DNA from: Acidimicrobiia bacterium
GTDB lineage: Bacteria; Actinomycetota; Acidimicrobiia; Acidimicrobiales; SZUA-35
Assembly (NCBI GenBank): GCA_029863385.1
Contig: JAOTVU010000013.1
Coordinates: 1 to 52,168, forward strand
Direction: 5' to 3'
Length of the DNA stretch: 52,168 nucleotides
Position 1 is the first letter of the stretch, and each line of letters starts with the position of its first letter. The notes under the pieces were generated by a model. It was given only the letters and a program-made list of their open reading frames with translations. It ran no database searches and was not told the DNA's origin. Below, piece by piece: positions 8,736 through 18,301 of the stretch. The position numbers and the translations under genes are program-made.

Positions 8736-9413
8736 TCAGCTCGTTGCTTCTTGCTGGTACAGGATCTTCACTGCGTTCTCGGTCAGGTGCAGGTGCTCGG
8801 CGAGGAGCTCGGCCAGCCTCCGACCATCTCCGACCTCACAAAGCTCGACCATCTCCCGGTGCTGGGCGTCGGCCAACGGTAGTGCGGCCCCTTGGGTCAG
8901 CCGCACGTAGCGCTCCGTGGTCCGCCAAAGCCCCCGGATGGTTCGCTCGATGACCGTTGACGCTCCCGGTGCGAGCAGGGTCCAGTGAAAGTCTCGGTGG
9001 GCGGTGATTACCGCGTCGTTGATGCCGTCCGTCGTAGCCTCTAGCTCCTCCAGGTGACGGAGCGCAGCTCGAGCACCATCGATCTCGGACTTCGACATCC
9101 TGGCGACGGCCCGTTGGGCCACAGTTGGCTCGATCATGCGCCGAAGGTCGTACACCTCCTCGAGCTCTGAGAGCGAGACCCTAGCCGCCACCGCTCCCAC
9201 ATTGGGCCTCGTGTCCACCAACCCTTCGGCCTCGAGCACGCGCAGCGCCTCCCTGATCGGGATGTGGGAGAACTCGAGACGAGCGCCCAGCTTGCGGACG
9301 TTGATGCGTTCCCCCGGCGCGATCGTTCCGTCGAGAATCTCGTCTCGTAGTTTCTCGGCCACAACATCGGGCGTCGACCGGGTAGGGGCCGATCCGCTGT
9401 CGCGAACGGTCAT
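8736..9413 (-). CDS. GntR-family regulator, FCD type
   Basis: 225 residues: N-terminal winged helix (about 12-80, with LREAL-like recognition region IPIREALRVLEAEGLV) and an all-helical FCD ligand domain containing the RRMIEPTVAQRA and HRDFHWTLL segments with candidate metal/ligand His and Asp residues. FCD regulators usually repress catabolic operons and bind an organic acid. It is encoded inside the operon it probably controls, with an ATGA overlap to the SDR gene upstream. The palindrome at 12512-12523 is a candidate operator. Confidence 0.92.
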   Translation of the reverse strand: MTVRDSGSAPTRSTPDVVAEKLRDEILDGTIAPGERINVRKLGARLEFSHIPIREALRVLEAEGLVDTRPNVGAVAARVSLSELEEVYDLRRMIEPTVAQRAVARMSKSEIDGARAALRHLEELEATTDGINDAVITAHRDFHWTLLAPGASTVIERTIRGLWRTTERYVRLTQGAALPLADAQHREMVELCEVGDGRRLAELLAEHLHLTENAVKILYQQEATS

Positions 9414-10291
9414 GGTGCGTCTTCTCCTGCCACAGGGTCAGGTCGGGCCATGTCGCCCGTTGAGATCCCTGCGGGTACGTAGCCTTCCAGCGGCTGTACC
9501 AGGATGCCACCATCCACCGGGAGCAACACACCGGTGATGAACGAGGCCATGTCCGAAGCCAGGAACACAACGGCCCGACCGACCTCATCGGGCTGGCACA
9601 ACCGTCCGAGTGGAGTGCGGTCGACGATCCCGTCCCACTGGGCCTCGATGTCGATGCCATCTGGAGCGCCGTCCATGATGAGTTCGATGGCCCCTTCGGT
9701 CATTGCCGCCCCGGGACATACCGCGTTCACCCGGATCCCGGACGGAGCGAGCTCCATGGCCAGTGACTTCGTCATCCCGGCGATGGCGTGCTTTGACGTC
9801 GTGTAGTGCACCAAGCCCTCGGCCGAAGAAGCCAGAGCGTCGACCGACGCAACGTTGACGATGACGCCGGCGCCCCGGTTCTGCATGCGTCGTGCTGCGG
9901 CCTTGCTGCAGAAGAACGTTCCCGTCACGTTGACGTCCAGGATGCGGGTCCACTCCTGGGCCGGTAGCTCCGAGGCGTAGTAGTTGGAGAAAACGCCGGC
10001 GTTGTTGACGAGCAGGTTAACCGGCCCGAGTTCCGACTCGACGGCCTCAAACAGCCGCGCCACCGATGCCTCGTCGGTCACGTCGACCGGCTGGCCGTGG
10101 CAGCTGCCGCCAGTCTCGGCCGCGATGCGGGCCGCCGTGGCTGTCGCTTCGTCGTGACGCACGTCGGCGACCACGACCGTGGCTCCAGCTTCGCTCACCC
10201 GGTGGGCGATCGCCGCGCCGAAACCGCGGGCGGCGCCGGTCACGATCGCCGTTTGGCCCTGCAGTGACCACAGCTCCTCAAGAGGGGTCAC
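9410..10291 (-). CDS. Short-chain dehydrogenase/reductase
   Basis: 293 residues. Rossmann TGAARGFGAA nucleotide loop, NNAGVF, catalytic YTTSKHA (Tyr-x3-Lys) and the GGILV C-terminal end are all present. The GTG at 10291 is chosen because it overlaps the stop of the amidohydrolase gene (GTGA); longer in-frame extensions would run through that gene. Likely an NAD(P)-dependent alcohol or hydroxy-acid dehydrogenase in the same pathway. The N-terminal PLEELW resembles that of the SDR at 15256, suggesting the two are paralogues. Confidence 0.9.
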   Translation of the reverse strand: MTPLEELWSLQGQTAIVTGAARGFGAAIAHRVSEAGATVVVADVRHDEATATAARIAAETGGSCHGQPVDVTDEASVARLFEAVESELGPVNLLVNNAGVFSNYYASELPAQEWTRILDVNVTGTFFCSKAAARRMQNRGAGVIVNVASVDALASSAEGLVHYTTSKHAIAGMTKSLAMELAPSGIRVNAVCPGAAMTEGAIELIMDGAPDGIDIEAQWDGIVDRTPLGRLCQPDEVGRAVVFLASDMASFITGVLLPVDGGILVQPLEGYVPAGISTGDMARPDPVAGEDAP

Positions 10292-11628
10292 GTCGGTTGT
10301 CGCTCGTACAGCCCTGCCGTGTAGGGCCGACCTCGCTCGAAGGGCTGGCGGATGGCGGGGAGATCGGCGGGGCGCCACGGTACCACCTCGAGGCCGCCCT
10401 TTACCACTGACCGGAACCGGCGCCGATCGGCCAGGATGGTAACATCCTCGTCGGGACGACCGTCGACAACGAGGAAGTCGGCATACTTGCCGGCTTCGAG
10501 GGTGCCGACCATCCTGGTGTGGCGGGGAGCGGCGATTGCCGCATCGCGGGTCATGCAGAGGATGGCCCGAATATCGCTCATGCCGAGGTGGCTGACGAAC
10601 AGCTCCATCTCTCGGGTGTGCCACTGACCGTATGGCGTCATCGCAAACCCGGTCTCGGAGCCAGCGATGAGGGTGGCCCCCAGCTGGTGGGCCTTCGTCA
10701 GAATCGACACTGCGGCGTCGAGCTCTCGCTGCATGGCATCCTTGGTGGCCGGGGCCATCGTGCCGGCCTCAAGCGAGTTGACCAGTAGGGTCATTGCCGG
10801 CAGCAGTGGGGTTCCGGTCTCGATGACTCGTTCGAGGGTGGGGAGATCCATGTAGGACGCATGCATGATCCAGTCGATCCCGGCGTCGACCGCATCGGCC
10901 ACCGACTGGCGTGATCGGGCGTGCATGGCCACGGGTCGGCCCAGTCGGTGTGCTTCGTCCACCGCCAGCTCCAGCTCGTCGAGCCGGAATGCACCGTACT
11001 CGGTCGTTCCCGGGCCGGACCCGGCGATCTTGACGAGGTCGACGCCGTCTTTGACCTCGTTTCTGATCTCCTCCAGCAGCTCGTCCCGACTGGTCACCAA
11101 CGCCCCGTACGACGAGTCACCGATCTCGACCCAACGGGGCAAGGTGTCCCCTATGCCTTGCTGGGTGGTGATCTGGCGTCCGGCCACCGACAGCCGTGGC
11201 CCTTGAACCAGTCCGACGTCCACGGCGTCGCGAACGGCGGCTGCGATCCCGATCGGCCCTCCCGGGTCGCAGGCGGTCGTGACGCCGGCCAGAAGGACCT
11301 TCTCGGCGTTGACCGCAGCCCTGATGGCTCGGTAGGGCGACGGCGTGTAGATGTAGAGCTCTTCTTCCGACTCGGGCTCGCCGAAGCTAATGTGCATGTG
11401 GCCGTCGACTAGGCCGGGCATCACCGTAGCTCCGCCAACGTCCTGGACAGTGAGTCGATCGCCGTCAACATCGCTGCTGGCGAACTTCGGGGGGAGATCG
11501 GCCGTCGGACCGGCCCAAGCGATCAGCTCGCCGTCGACGACGACCGTTCCGTTCTCGATCACGGTCTCGTCGATGCAGGTCAGCAGTCGAGCGTTCTCGA
11601 CGCGTGCCCATCGGGTGTCGTCTGCCAT
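10288..11628 (-). CDS. Amidohydrolase-superfamily metal hydrolase
   Basis: 446 residues. The first metal site is GLVDGHMHIS, the bridging lysine is probably in DLVKIAGSG, and further ligands lie in VAMHARSR and WIMHAS. The end of the barrel has AGSETG, and the C-terminal beta-sandwich closes with KYADFLVVDG. This arrangement matches the imidazolonepropionase/prolidase-like branch that hydrolyses amide or imide bonds. It follows the PhyH gene after 10 bp and overlaps the next SDR. Substrate unknown, but ring opening or amide cleavage suits the operon. Confidence 0.9.
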   Translation of the reverse strand: MADDTRWARVENARLLTCIDETVIENGTVVVDGELIAWAGPTADLPPKFASSDVDGDRLTVQDVGGATVMPGLVDGHMHISFGEPESEEELYIYTPSPYRAIRAAVNAEKVLLAGVTTACDPGGPIGIAAAVRDAVDVGLVQGPRLSVAGRQITTQQGIGDTLPRWVEIGDSSYGALVTSRDELLEEIRNEVKDGVDLVKIAGSGPGTTEYGAFRLDELELAVDEAHRLGRPVAMHARSRQSVADAVDAGIDWIMHASYMDLPTLERVIETGTPLLPAMTLLVNSLEAGTMAPATKDAMQRELDAAVSILTKAHQLGATLIAGSETGFAMTPYGQWHTREMELFVSHLGMSDIRAILCMTRDAAIAAPRHTRMVGTLEAGKYADFLVVDGRPDEDVTILADRRRFRSVVKGGLEVVPWRPADLPAIRQPFERGRPYTAGLYERQPT

Positions 11629-11638
11629 CGTCGCCGCC

Positions 11639-12505
11639 TTAGATCGGAATGAGTGGGAAGTACTCGCCGCCGATGGGATCGCCCATCTTCAGCCCCACTT
11701 CGTCGTCAGTGTAGTTGTACTCGTACCGCGTGGCGCCGAGCCAAATCGTGCCGTCGCCGACATAGCGGATGACCAGCGCACGACGGAGCCGGTCGCTCGT
11801 GTTCGGCGGCGACCCGTGCAGCACAAGAGAGGAGTGGAACGAAACCTCGCCCGCTCGGAGGGCGATGGTCTCGATCTCGAAGCCAGCCATCACCGGATCC
11901 TCGACCGACTTGACCGTTGCTGGGCGCCGATCCTGATGATATGGCGTCCCAGTACCGAAAGCGGCCGGGAGGCGCTCGCCGGTGAGGTGACTGCCCACTG
12001 CGACCGACATGGCGCCGTTGGCGGCATCGGTGTCATCAAGCGCCACCCACGCCGTCACCGCGTTTGGCTGGGCCAGCGGCCAGTACGGGTAGTCCTGGTG
12101 CCACTTCAGCTCACCACCGGAGCGTGGTTCCTTCCAAAGGGCATTGTCCTCGAGTAGCCGAACTGCCGGGGTACCGATCAGCTGAGCGGCCCAACAGGCC
12201 AATCTCGAGTCGAACACATATTTCCGGACTTGCGGCTCGACCCGCCACAGGTTGAACAGAAACTCGACGTGGCCTCGACCATTGGCGGGAGGGGCTGTCG
12301 AAGCCGTCGATTCGTCGATATCGGGCCAGAGGGCAGGATCCAGCAGGTCGTACAACCGCCCTTCCTCTTGTTCCCGAACGGTCACCTCGTCGATCAGACC
12401 GCGCAGCTCGTCGAGTTCGCGGTCATCAAACACGCGCCCGGGACGGATATAGCCCCTTTCGTAGAACTCGAGGATTGCGGCGCCGTCAAGCGGTTCGTGG
12501 CCCAC
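11639..12505 (-). CDS. Phytanoyl-CoA dioxygenase-family (PhyH) Fe(II)/2-oxoglutarate enzyme
   Basis: 288 residues. The iron facial triad is visible as H136-x-D138 in LKWHQDYPYW and the distal H230 in SLVLHGSPPN; R241 in the DRLRRAL segment can hold 2-oxoglutarate. Such enzymes hydroxylate an unactivated carbon in the cytosol. It is the first gene of the minus-strand operon running to the E1 gene. The GTG start is preceded by TATAAT (rc of 12514-12519) at 8 nt, so the message is likely leaderless. Substrate unknown. Confidence 0.9.
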   Translation of the reverse strand: MGHEPLDGAAILEFYERGYIRPGRVFDDRELDELRGLIDEVTVREQEEGRLYDLLDPALWPDIDESTASTAPPANGRGHVEFLFNLWRVEPQVRKYVFDSRLACWAAQLIGTPAVRLLEDNALWKEPRSGGELKWHQDYPYWPLAQPNAVTAWVALDDTDAANGAMSVAVGSHLTGERLPAAFGTGTPYHQDRRPATVKSVEDPVMAGFEIETIALRAGEVSFHSSLVLHGSPPNTSDRLRRALVIRYVGDGTIWLGATRYEYNYTDDEVGLKMGDPIGGEYFPLIPI

Positions 12506-12532
12506 GCTCGAATATTATAATATACTGGGCGA
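12506..12532. promoter_or_regulatory. Bidirectional overlapping promoter with palindrome
   Basis: Only 27 bp separate two divergent start codons. ATATTATAATAT (12512-12523) is a perfect 12-bp palindrome. On the minus strand it contains TATAAT 8 nt before the GTG at 12505; on the plus strand TATACT (12521-12526) lies 6 nt before the ATG at 12533. Both transcripts would be leaderless, and one bound repressor would shut both. Confidence 0.7.
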
Positions 12533-12988
12533 ATGGTCGAGAAGCGGGCCGACGTCCACGCCGATGATCCGGCTGATGTGGTGGTCGACGTGATCGTGCG
12601 AGCCGACACGACGCCTCCTGATGACTGGTCGGGTACGCCGTTCGGGCATCTGGACATCCGCTCGTTGGTCTCCGAGGCTCGCCAGGGGTCCGAGAAGATC
12701 ATGGTGGGCCAGACCGTCTACCCGCCCGGCGGCACCCACGAACATCACCTCCACCCCGACGCTGAAGAGGTGGTGATCGTGATGTCGGGCCGTGGCTGGC
12801 ACCGAGTCGGCTCCGATTACTACGACATCGGCCCCGGCGACATCGTCTTCATTCCGGCGAACGCCGAGCACTCGGCGGGCTGCGACGAGGGCGACGAGCC
12901 CATGGTCATCCTGTGGATACTGGGCGGAGCGCCCTCGCTGGAGAAGGCCGGCTATGCCGCGGTGCCCGAGATACCTCGAGACCGTTGA
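12533..12988 (+). CDS. Cupin-domain protein
   Basis: 151 residues with one cupin barrel. Motif 1 is GGTHEHHLHPDAEEVVIVMSG (histidines and glutamate as metal ligands) and motif 2 is the GDIVFIPANAEHSAG segment with the last histidine. Stand-alone cupins of this type are metal enzymes (isomerases, dioxygenases) or ligand-binding accessory proteins. It starts the plus-strand operon with the amidase; the stop overlaps the amidase TTG start. The specific reaction is not readable. Confidence 0.85.
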   Translation: MVEKRADVHADDPADVVVDVIVRADTTPPDDWSGTPFGHLDIRSLVSEARQGSEKIMVGQTVYPPGGTHEHHLHPDAEEVVIVMSGRGWHRVGSDYYDIGPGDIVFIPANAEHSAGCDEGDEPMVILWILGGAPSLEKAGYAAVPEIPRDR

Positions 12989-14418
12989 CTGAACTCTGGC
13001 AACTGACGGCGGCGGAGCTGGCCCACCGTTTCGGCGCCGGCCTGACCAGCCCGTCCGACGCTGTCGACGCTGCCTTCAAGCGCATTTCCGAGGTCGATTC
13101 GTCGATCGGAGCCTTCCGCTGTGTGATGGAGGAGGTCGCTCGGGCCGAGGCTGCGGAACGGACCGATGAGCTGTCCCGCGGTCACCGCCGAGGGCCACTT
13201 CACGGCATACCGGTGGCGGTCAAGGAGCTGTTCGACGTGACCGGCGCCCCCGCCGACTATGGGTCCGATGCGTTGGCCGGTCGGGTGGCCGACACGGATG
13301 CCCAGCTCGTGACCCGCCTTCGCCGAGCCGGTGCCGTCATCGTCGGCACCACGATCTCTCACGAGTTCGGCTGGGGCATAACCACCCAGCACCGGACTCG
13401 GGGTGGAACCCGCAATCCGTGGGACCTCGATCGGGTGCCGGGCGGATCGAGCGGGGGATCCGCTGCTGCGGTGGCCAGCGGCATGGTGCCGATCGCGGTA
13501 GCCAGCGACACCGGAGGGTCAATCCGGATCCCTGCGGCGTTCTGTGGAGTTGCCGGCCTGAAGCCCACCTACGGTCTCGTCGGTCGAACCGGCGGGGTGC
13601 CTCTGGCCCCATCGTTCGATACGCCGGGTGCGCTTGGCCGATCCATGGACGACGTGGCTTTGCTGGTGTCGGCCATGAGCGGCCTCGACCCGGGCGATCC
13701 GGGCTGTGCTGGACGGTTGTTTACCGCCGAGACCTTTCGGTCGTCTTCCTTGGCCGGTCGACGGATCGGAGTTGCCGATGCCATGACCGATACCGGGCTT
13801 GACGCCGGTGTGCGGCCGGTCTACGACCAAGCCTTGGCCACCATCGAGGACCTGGGAGCCGAGCTGGTCGCCCTCGATCTGCCCAGCGCATCGTCGGCCC
13901 TCGAGGCGTTCGTGCCGTTGCAGATGGCAGAGGCCCACGACGTCCACCACCGTTTGCTCGGGACCTTCCCGGGTCGCCGCGACCACTACGGGGACGACGT
14001 CAGGGCTCGGCTGGACGCGGCGGCGGAGGTCTCCGTCTCGCAATACCTGGCCGCCAACGAGGGGCGGCTCCGACTTGTGGCTGCCTTCCGTCGGGGTCTG
14101 GCCACGGTCGACGCAGTGGTGAGTCCCATCTCAGCGGTTGCCCCGCCTCCCACCGGCAGCAGTGATGAGGCGACGTTCAACGGTGAGCGGCGGCCTCTCC
14201 GTGAGGTGGTCATGCCGTTCACCGTGCCCCAGAATCTGGCCGGTCTCCCTACCGCCATCGTCCGGGCCGGTTTCGATGGCGGCGGGTTGCCCGTCGGGCT
14301 TCAGATCACTGCCGGTCGTTGGTGCGAGGCCACCGCGGTGGCCATTGCATCGACTCTCCAGTTCGCCCTGGGTCCAATCGGCACCGTCCTCGGGCCCGAC
14401 AGCGCACACGGGGGTTGA
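12985..14418 (+). CDS. Amidase-signature hydrolase
   Basis: About 477 residues from the TTG at 12985, which overlaps the cupin stop (TTGA). The full amidase-signature triad is present: Lys in VAVKELFD (K80), cis-Ser in [10 protein letters not shown] (S155) and nucleophile Ser in ASDTGGSI (S179). The family hydrolyses amides, carbamates and aryl acylamides, and includes GatA; with no GatB/C nearby and a catabolic context, a catabolic amidase is far more likely. Starts upstream of 12985 would run inside the cupin gene. Confidence 0.92.
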   Translation: MTELWQLTAAELAHRFGAGLTSPSDAVDAAFKRISEVDSSIGAFRCVMEEVARAEAAERTDELSRGHRRGPLHGIPVAVKELFDVTGAPADYGSDALAGRVADTDAQLVTRLRRAGAVIVGTTISHEFGWGITTQHRTRGGTRNPWDLDRVPGGSSGGSAAAVASGMVPIAVASDTGGSIRIPAAFCGVAGLKPTYGLVGRTGGVPLAPSFDTPGALGRSMDDVALLVSAMSGLDPGDPGCAGRLFTAETFRSSSLAGRRIGVADAMTDTGLDAGVRPVYDQALATIEDLGAELVALDLPSASSALEAFVPLQMAEAHDVHHRLLGTFPGRRDHYGDDVRARLDAAAEVSVSQYLAANEGRLRLVAAFRRGLATVDAVVSPISAVAPPPTGSSDEATFNGERRPLREVVMPFTVPQNLAGLPTAIVRAGFDGGGLPVGLQITAGRWCEATAVAIASTLQFALGPIGTVLGPDSAHGG

Positions 14419-14421
14419 AGG

Positions 14422-15222
14422 ATGCCCTTCACTAAGACCGCAGACCTGAACATCTTCTATGAGCGACACGGCGAAGGAGACGGCCCGCCGGTATTGTTCA
14501 TCCGGGGCACCGGGGCCGACGGGACACGCTGGATGCCCCAGGTCGAGGCCTACCGATCCGAAGTGCCCTGTGTGATCTTCGACAACCGTGGGGCTGGTCG
14601 GACCGATACCACTCCGTCACCCTACTCGGTCGAGCAGATGGCGGCCGACACGATCGCCCTGATGGACAGTCTTGAAATCCCGGCGGCCCACATCTCAGGA
14701 TCGTCACTGGGAGGCGCCATCGGGCTCGAGCTGGCCATCCATGCCCCGGAGCGGGTTCTGACTCTGCAGCTCCATTCGAGCTGGTTGGCCACCGACGGCT
14801 TCTCCGCGTACTCGCTGGGGCTGCTCAAGAAGATCCTGCTGGCCGGGGGGACCGAGTTCTACTATGAGGCGACGCTTCCTTTGCTCTTCAGCCCGTCATT
14901 CATGATGGACAACTTCGACGGGCTGATGCAGATCTTGGCCCACATGCAGGCCAACCCGGCCTCTGAGGAGGGGCTCCTGGGTCAGATCGAGGCCAACCTG
15001 ACTCACGACCTTCGAGCCGAGGCCGCCGCCGTCGCCGTGCCGACTCTCATCACCGTCGGCGATCTCGACTACATACTTCCGGTCTCGTGCTCGAATGATC
15101 TGCACGATGCCATCGCCGGTTCGGAGCTGGTGGTGTTCCCTGGCTGTGGCCACCTTGTGACGATGGAAAGCCCGACCGAATTCAATCGCGTCACCCTCGA
15201 CTGGCTTCGCCCCCGGCTTTGA
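14422..15222 (+). CDS. Alpha/beta-hydrolase
   Basis: 266 residues with the nucleophile elbow GSSLGGAIG, an oxyanion-region HG-like FIRGTGADG segment, a late acid in GDLDYILP and the catalytic His in GCGHLVTME. The pattern resembles 3-oxoadipate enol-lactonase-like esterases/lactonases. It starts three bases after the amidase stop, so it is the third gene of the cupin-amidase operon. It would hydrolyse an ester, lactone or C-C bond in the same pathway. Confidence 0.9.
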   Translation: MPFTKTADLNIFYERHGEGDGPPVLFIRGTGADGTRWMPQVEAYRSEVPCVIFDNRGAGRTDTTPSPYSVEQMAADTIALMDSLEIPAAHISGSSLGGAIGLELAIHAPERVLTLQLHSSWLATDGFSAYSLGLLKKILLAGGTEFYYEATLPLLFSPSFMMDNFDGLMQILAHMQANPASEEGLLGQIEANLTHDLRAEAAAVAVPTLITVGDLDYILPVSCSNDLHDAIAGSELVVFPGCGHLVTMESPTEFNRVTLDWLRPRL

Positions 15223-15255
15223 GCAAGCGTTGGTCACAATGATCCCACCCTCGGC

Positions 15256-16041
15256 TCAGGTGAAGCTAATCAGCTGTCCGCCGTCCACCACGATCGTGGT
15301 CCCGGTCACATAACTGGCCAGGTCGCTGGCCGCGAACACGACGACGCGGGCGATCTCATCGGGTTGGGCCATGCGGCCCAGCGGCGTCGTCCGGCCAACA
15401 TAGTCGTCGAGGTCCCCCCATCCGGCCTGGCGAAGCGAAGCGGCCGCCGCTTCCACGCCCTCCGTCTTGGTCACCCCCGGGGCCACGCCGACGGCGCGGA
15501 TACCGTCGGAGGCCAAGTCGACGGCGAGGCTCTTGGTCAGTCCAACCACTCCGTGCTTCGACGACACGTAGTGGGCGGTTCCAGGTCCGGCGGCCATGCC
15601 GGCGTTCGAGGCGATGTTTACGATCACCCCTCCGCCGAGCCGCCTCATGACCCGGGCCGCGGCCCGGGCCCCCCGGAAGGCTGCAGAGAGGTTGACGTCC
15701 AGCACCCGGTCCCATTCGTCGTCGGTCAGGTCCACCAACGGCGAGCTGGGGTAGATACCGGCGTTGTTGACCCAGACGTCGAGGGAGCCGAAGGTGTCGA
15801 GGGCCAGGTGGGCCAGGGTGTCGCAGGCCTCGGGGCGACGTAGGTCGATGGTTGCGGTCCGGAGTGAGTCGGCCCCGCCGCTAACCAGCGGAGGGTCGAT
15901 GTCGGCGGCCACCACCGCGGCCCCGGCCTCGGTCAGGCGGCTCACGATGGCAGCACCGATGCCGCGCCCGGCACCGGTCACCACTGCGGTTTGGCCATCG
16001 AGCCGCCACAGCTCGGCCAGCGGTGTAATCGGCTCGGTCAC
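15256..16041 (-). CDS. Short-chain dehydrogenase/reductase
   Basis: 261 residues. [12 protein letters not shown] nucleotide loop, NNAGIY, catalytic YVSSKHG and C-terminal VVDGGQL. The GTG at 16041 is chosen because it overlaps the stop of the next upstream SDR (GTGA). It is the last of three consecutive coupled SDR genes and shares the N-terminal PLAELW-like motif with the SDR at 9410. Classical NAD(P)-dependent oxidoreductase; substrate unknown. Confidence 0.9.
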   Translation of the reverse strand: MTEPITPLAELWRLDGQTAVVTGAGRGIGAAIVSRLTEAGAAVVAADIDPPLVSGGADSLRTATIDLRRPEACDTLAHLALDTFGSLDVWVNNAGIYPSSPLVDLTDDEWDRVLDVNLSAAFRGARAAARVMRRLGGGVIVNIASNAGMAAGPGTAHYVSSKHGVVGLTKSLAVDLASDGIRAVGVAPGVTKTEGVEAAAASLRQAGWGDLDDYVGRTTPLGRMAQPDEIARVVVFAASDLASYVTGTTIVVDGGQLISFT

Positions 16042-16805
16042 TCGAGCTCCGGCACGGCCAGCTTGCTGGTCAGCCCGCCGTCGACGGGGATGACCGCGCC
16101 GGAGACGAACGAGGCGGCTGGCGAGCACAGAAAGGCCACAACCTCCGCCACCTCCTCCGGCGTCCCCACCCGACCGAGCGGATGGGCCCGGGCCAGTGCT
16201 TGCTTGCGGTCGGGTGGGTTTGAGGTTTCGAACATTTCAGTGCGGATGTAGCCCGGGGCCAGGGCATTGACCCGGATGCCGAGCGGTCCGAGCTCGACCG
16301 CCAACGAGCGGGTGAGATGGTGGAGCGCCCCCTTGGCCACGTTATACGACGTCGTGCCCGGCGAAGCCAGCAGGCCCAGCACCGAACCGATGTTGACGAT
16401 CGAGGGAGCACGGGTCGACCGCTGGAGCGCCGGGGTTAAGAGCCGGGTGAGCTCGAAGGCGGCCCACAGGTCGACGTTCATGACGTCGTCCCATGCTTGG
16501 TCAGCCTGCTCGTCGAGGTGGCTGACGTGGACGATCCCGGCGTTGTTGATCAGGGCCTCGACGGTCGGATTCTCGGCTGCCAGCCGAGCTGCGAGCTCCT
16601 TCACGGCCGGGCGGTCGGCCAGGTCGGCCTGGTGGATGCCGGCGGTTCCGCCGGCCGACCGGATCGAATCGGCGACCTCTTCCATGAGGTCGACCCGCCG
16701 TGACACGAGTTCGACGGCGAATCCCCGAGCCCCGAGGGCAACGGCGATTGCTGACCCGATCCCACGGCTGGCCCCGGTGATGACGGCGGTCGGGGCGTTG
16801 TTCAT
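16038..16805 (-). CDS. Short-chain dehydrogenase/reductase
   Basis: 255 residues with [18 protein letters not shown], catalytic YNVAKGA and the end IPVDGGLTS. The ATG at 16805 overlaps the stop of the SDR at 16802 (ATGA), so longer frames are shadows. It has features of the FabG/glucose-dehydrogenase branch. Second of three coupled SDR genes; their co-occurrence implies successive oxidations or parallel stereochemical forms of one substrate. Confidence 0.9.
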   Translation of the reverse strand: MNNAPTAVITGASRGIGSAIAVALGARGFAVELVSRRVDLMEEVADSIRSAGGTAGIHQADLADRPAVKELAARLAAENPTVEALINNAGIVHVSHLDEQADQAWDDVMNVDLWAAFELTRLLTPALQRSTRAPSIVNIGSVLGLLASPGTTSYNVAKGALHHLTRSLAVELGPLGIRVNALAPGYIRTEMFETSNPPDRKQALARAHPLGRVGTPEEVAEVVAFLCSPAASFVSGAVIPVDGGLTSKLAVPELE

Positions 16806-17560
16806 GCCCGGAGCCCGCCGTCGATCACGACACATTGCCCGGTCACGTACGACGGTGCGTCCAGGGCCAGGAAGGCCACGGTAGCCGCCACCTCGTCGGC
16901 CCTGGCCATCCGGGCCATGGGGATGGCGGCCACCACGTCGGCCCGCCCTCCGGTCAATGCGGTCTCGGCATCGAGAATGCGGTCGACCATCGGCGACTCG
17001 ACGTAGCCGGGACACACCGCGTTGACTGCGATCTGATGGGGGCCGAGTTCCCGGGCCAGGGAGCGGGTGAGCCCGACGACGGCGTGCTTCGAGGCGTGAT
17101 AGGGGCTGGCCAACGCACCGCCGGCCAGGCCGGCACCGGAGGCGACGTTTATGATCCGACCCCGACCTCGCCGCTTCATGCCGCCGACAATGGTCCGGCA
17201 TACCCAGAACATGCTCATGACGTTGACCTCGAAGGCTCGTCGAACGTCGTCAGGCCGGATGTCCTCGACAGCTCCGACCGGGCCTTCCACCCCGGCCCCG
17301 TTCACCAGGACATCGATGGGCCCCAGACGCTCGATCACGTCGGTCACCAGTCGTTCCGCCTGGTCGGGTTGGCTGACGTCGGCGATGAACGGCACCGCGC
17401 CGTCAACCGAATCGACCAGCCTCCGGGCCGCCATGGCATCGACGTCGTTGACGGCAACATTGACGGCGCGACCGACCAGGGTCCGGGTGATGGCCGATCC
17501 GAGATGACCGGCGGCCCCGGTCAGTAGCACCGTGCCAGCCGATGTGATCGGGTCCTTCAT
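16802..17560 (-). CDS. Short-chain dehydrogenase/reductase
   Basis: 252 residues with [18 protein letters not shown] in place of NNAG, catalytic YHASKHA and IDGGLRA end. First intact gene of the three-SDR operon. Its ATG overlaps the stop of a short reading frame upstream (17557-17697), so translation may be coupled to a small leader or to a decayed gene. A good TATACT promoter box lies at 17869-17874. Confidence 0.9.
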   Translation of the reverse strand: MKDPITSAGTVLLTGAAGHLGSAITRTLVGRAVNVAVNDVDAMAARRLVDSVDGAVPFIADVSQPDQAERLVTDVIERLGPIDVLVNGAGVEGPVGAVEDIRPDDVRRAFEVNVMSMFWVCRTIVGGMKRRGRGRIINVASGAGLAGGALASPYHASKHAVVGLTRSLARELGPHQIAVNAVCPGYVESPMVDRILDAETALTGGRADVVAAIPMARMARADEVAATVAFLALDAPSYVTGQCVVIDGGLRA

Positions 17561-17839
17561 GGCCTATCGGGAATAGAGTCGGGATCGGCACCGGGTGAGG
17601 CGGCGATGGCGGTGCCGATCATGAAGTCTCGTGACTCCAGCTCGAACAGCTGTTTCTCGCTCATGGTGCCGATGCCGTCGGGTCGCGTCGACACCATCGG
17701 TGGCGAGGTCGAGGGCGAGCAGGACGTCTACAAGCTCGCCGAGCTTGAGAGGGTGGATGTATCCCATGGTTGGCGGGTCGCTCCACGGGGTGCCGACGGC
17801 TTCCCTGGCACAGTGGCAGGAATTCTCGTAGTCCATCAA
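17557..17839 (-). pseudogene. Small frameshifted ORF ahead of the SDR operon
   Basis: An ordinary-looking N-terminal stretch (frame from 17839: MDYENSCHC, then PTMGYIHPLKLGELVDVLL) turns into Arg/His-rich nonsense near 17700. A different frame then becomes protein-like (MSEKQLFELESRDFMIG) and stops at 17557 overlapping the SDR start. A one-base shift near 17700 would join the two into a roughly 90-residue protein. This may be a recent frameshift, a sequencing error or two overlapping small genes. I do not recognise the family. Confidence 0.4.
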
Positions 17840-17868
17840 AAACAGTGGCCCTGGTCATCGTGGAAGAA

Positions 17869-17874
17869 AGTATA
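17869..17874 (-). promoter_or_regulatory. -10 box for the SDR operon
   Basis: TATACT on the minus strand (AGTATA on plus) stands about 30 bp before the small ORF that leads into the three-SDR operon. No convincing -35 hexamer is seen. Confidence 0.4.
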
Positions 17875-17960
17875 AACCCGTCATCCAGACCGGAGCCTGG
17901 AAGGCGGGGAGCAACAAGAGTGCCCAAATTCGCTCGGTGTCGACGACGGGTGAATACTGA

Positions 17961-18300
17961 CCCGGCCCATCGGATCTCTCATTCACCGGGCAACGTGATG
18001 ATGTCGGCACGAATCTCATGTATTTCGGGGCCCGCTACTACGACCCGCTGCTCGGCCAGTTCACGTCGGCTGACATATCGGATGTGGACGGTCTCAACCG
18101 CTACGCGTATGTCAACAACAATAATCCACTCCGCTACACCGACCCAACCGGCAACAACTTGTGGGACGCCGTCCGTAATGTGGGCGGCTCAATCGGGAGA
18201 GGTCTCCGGAGCGTTGGACGAGCCGCATGGGAATACCGTGGAGCGATCGCTACCGTCGGCGCCATCGGCGTTGTGTGGGATTGCGTCCCATCTCTCCTAT
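17961..18300 (+). pseudogene. RHS repeat-associated core fragment
   Basis: In-frame coding begins after a stop at 17958 and reads FTGQRDDVGTNLMYFGARYYDP, then GQFTSADI, GLNRYAYVNNNNP and RYTDPTGNN, the hallmark end of the RHS core just before the variable toxin tip. The large N-terminal part of the RHS protein is absent. The tip (about 45 residues, WDAVRNVGGSIGRGLRSVG...) runs into the IS110 element near 18300, so the gene is broken on both sides. RHS proteins are secreted or surface toxins; this fragment cannot function. Confidence 0.8.
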
Positions 18301-18301
18301 G

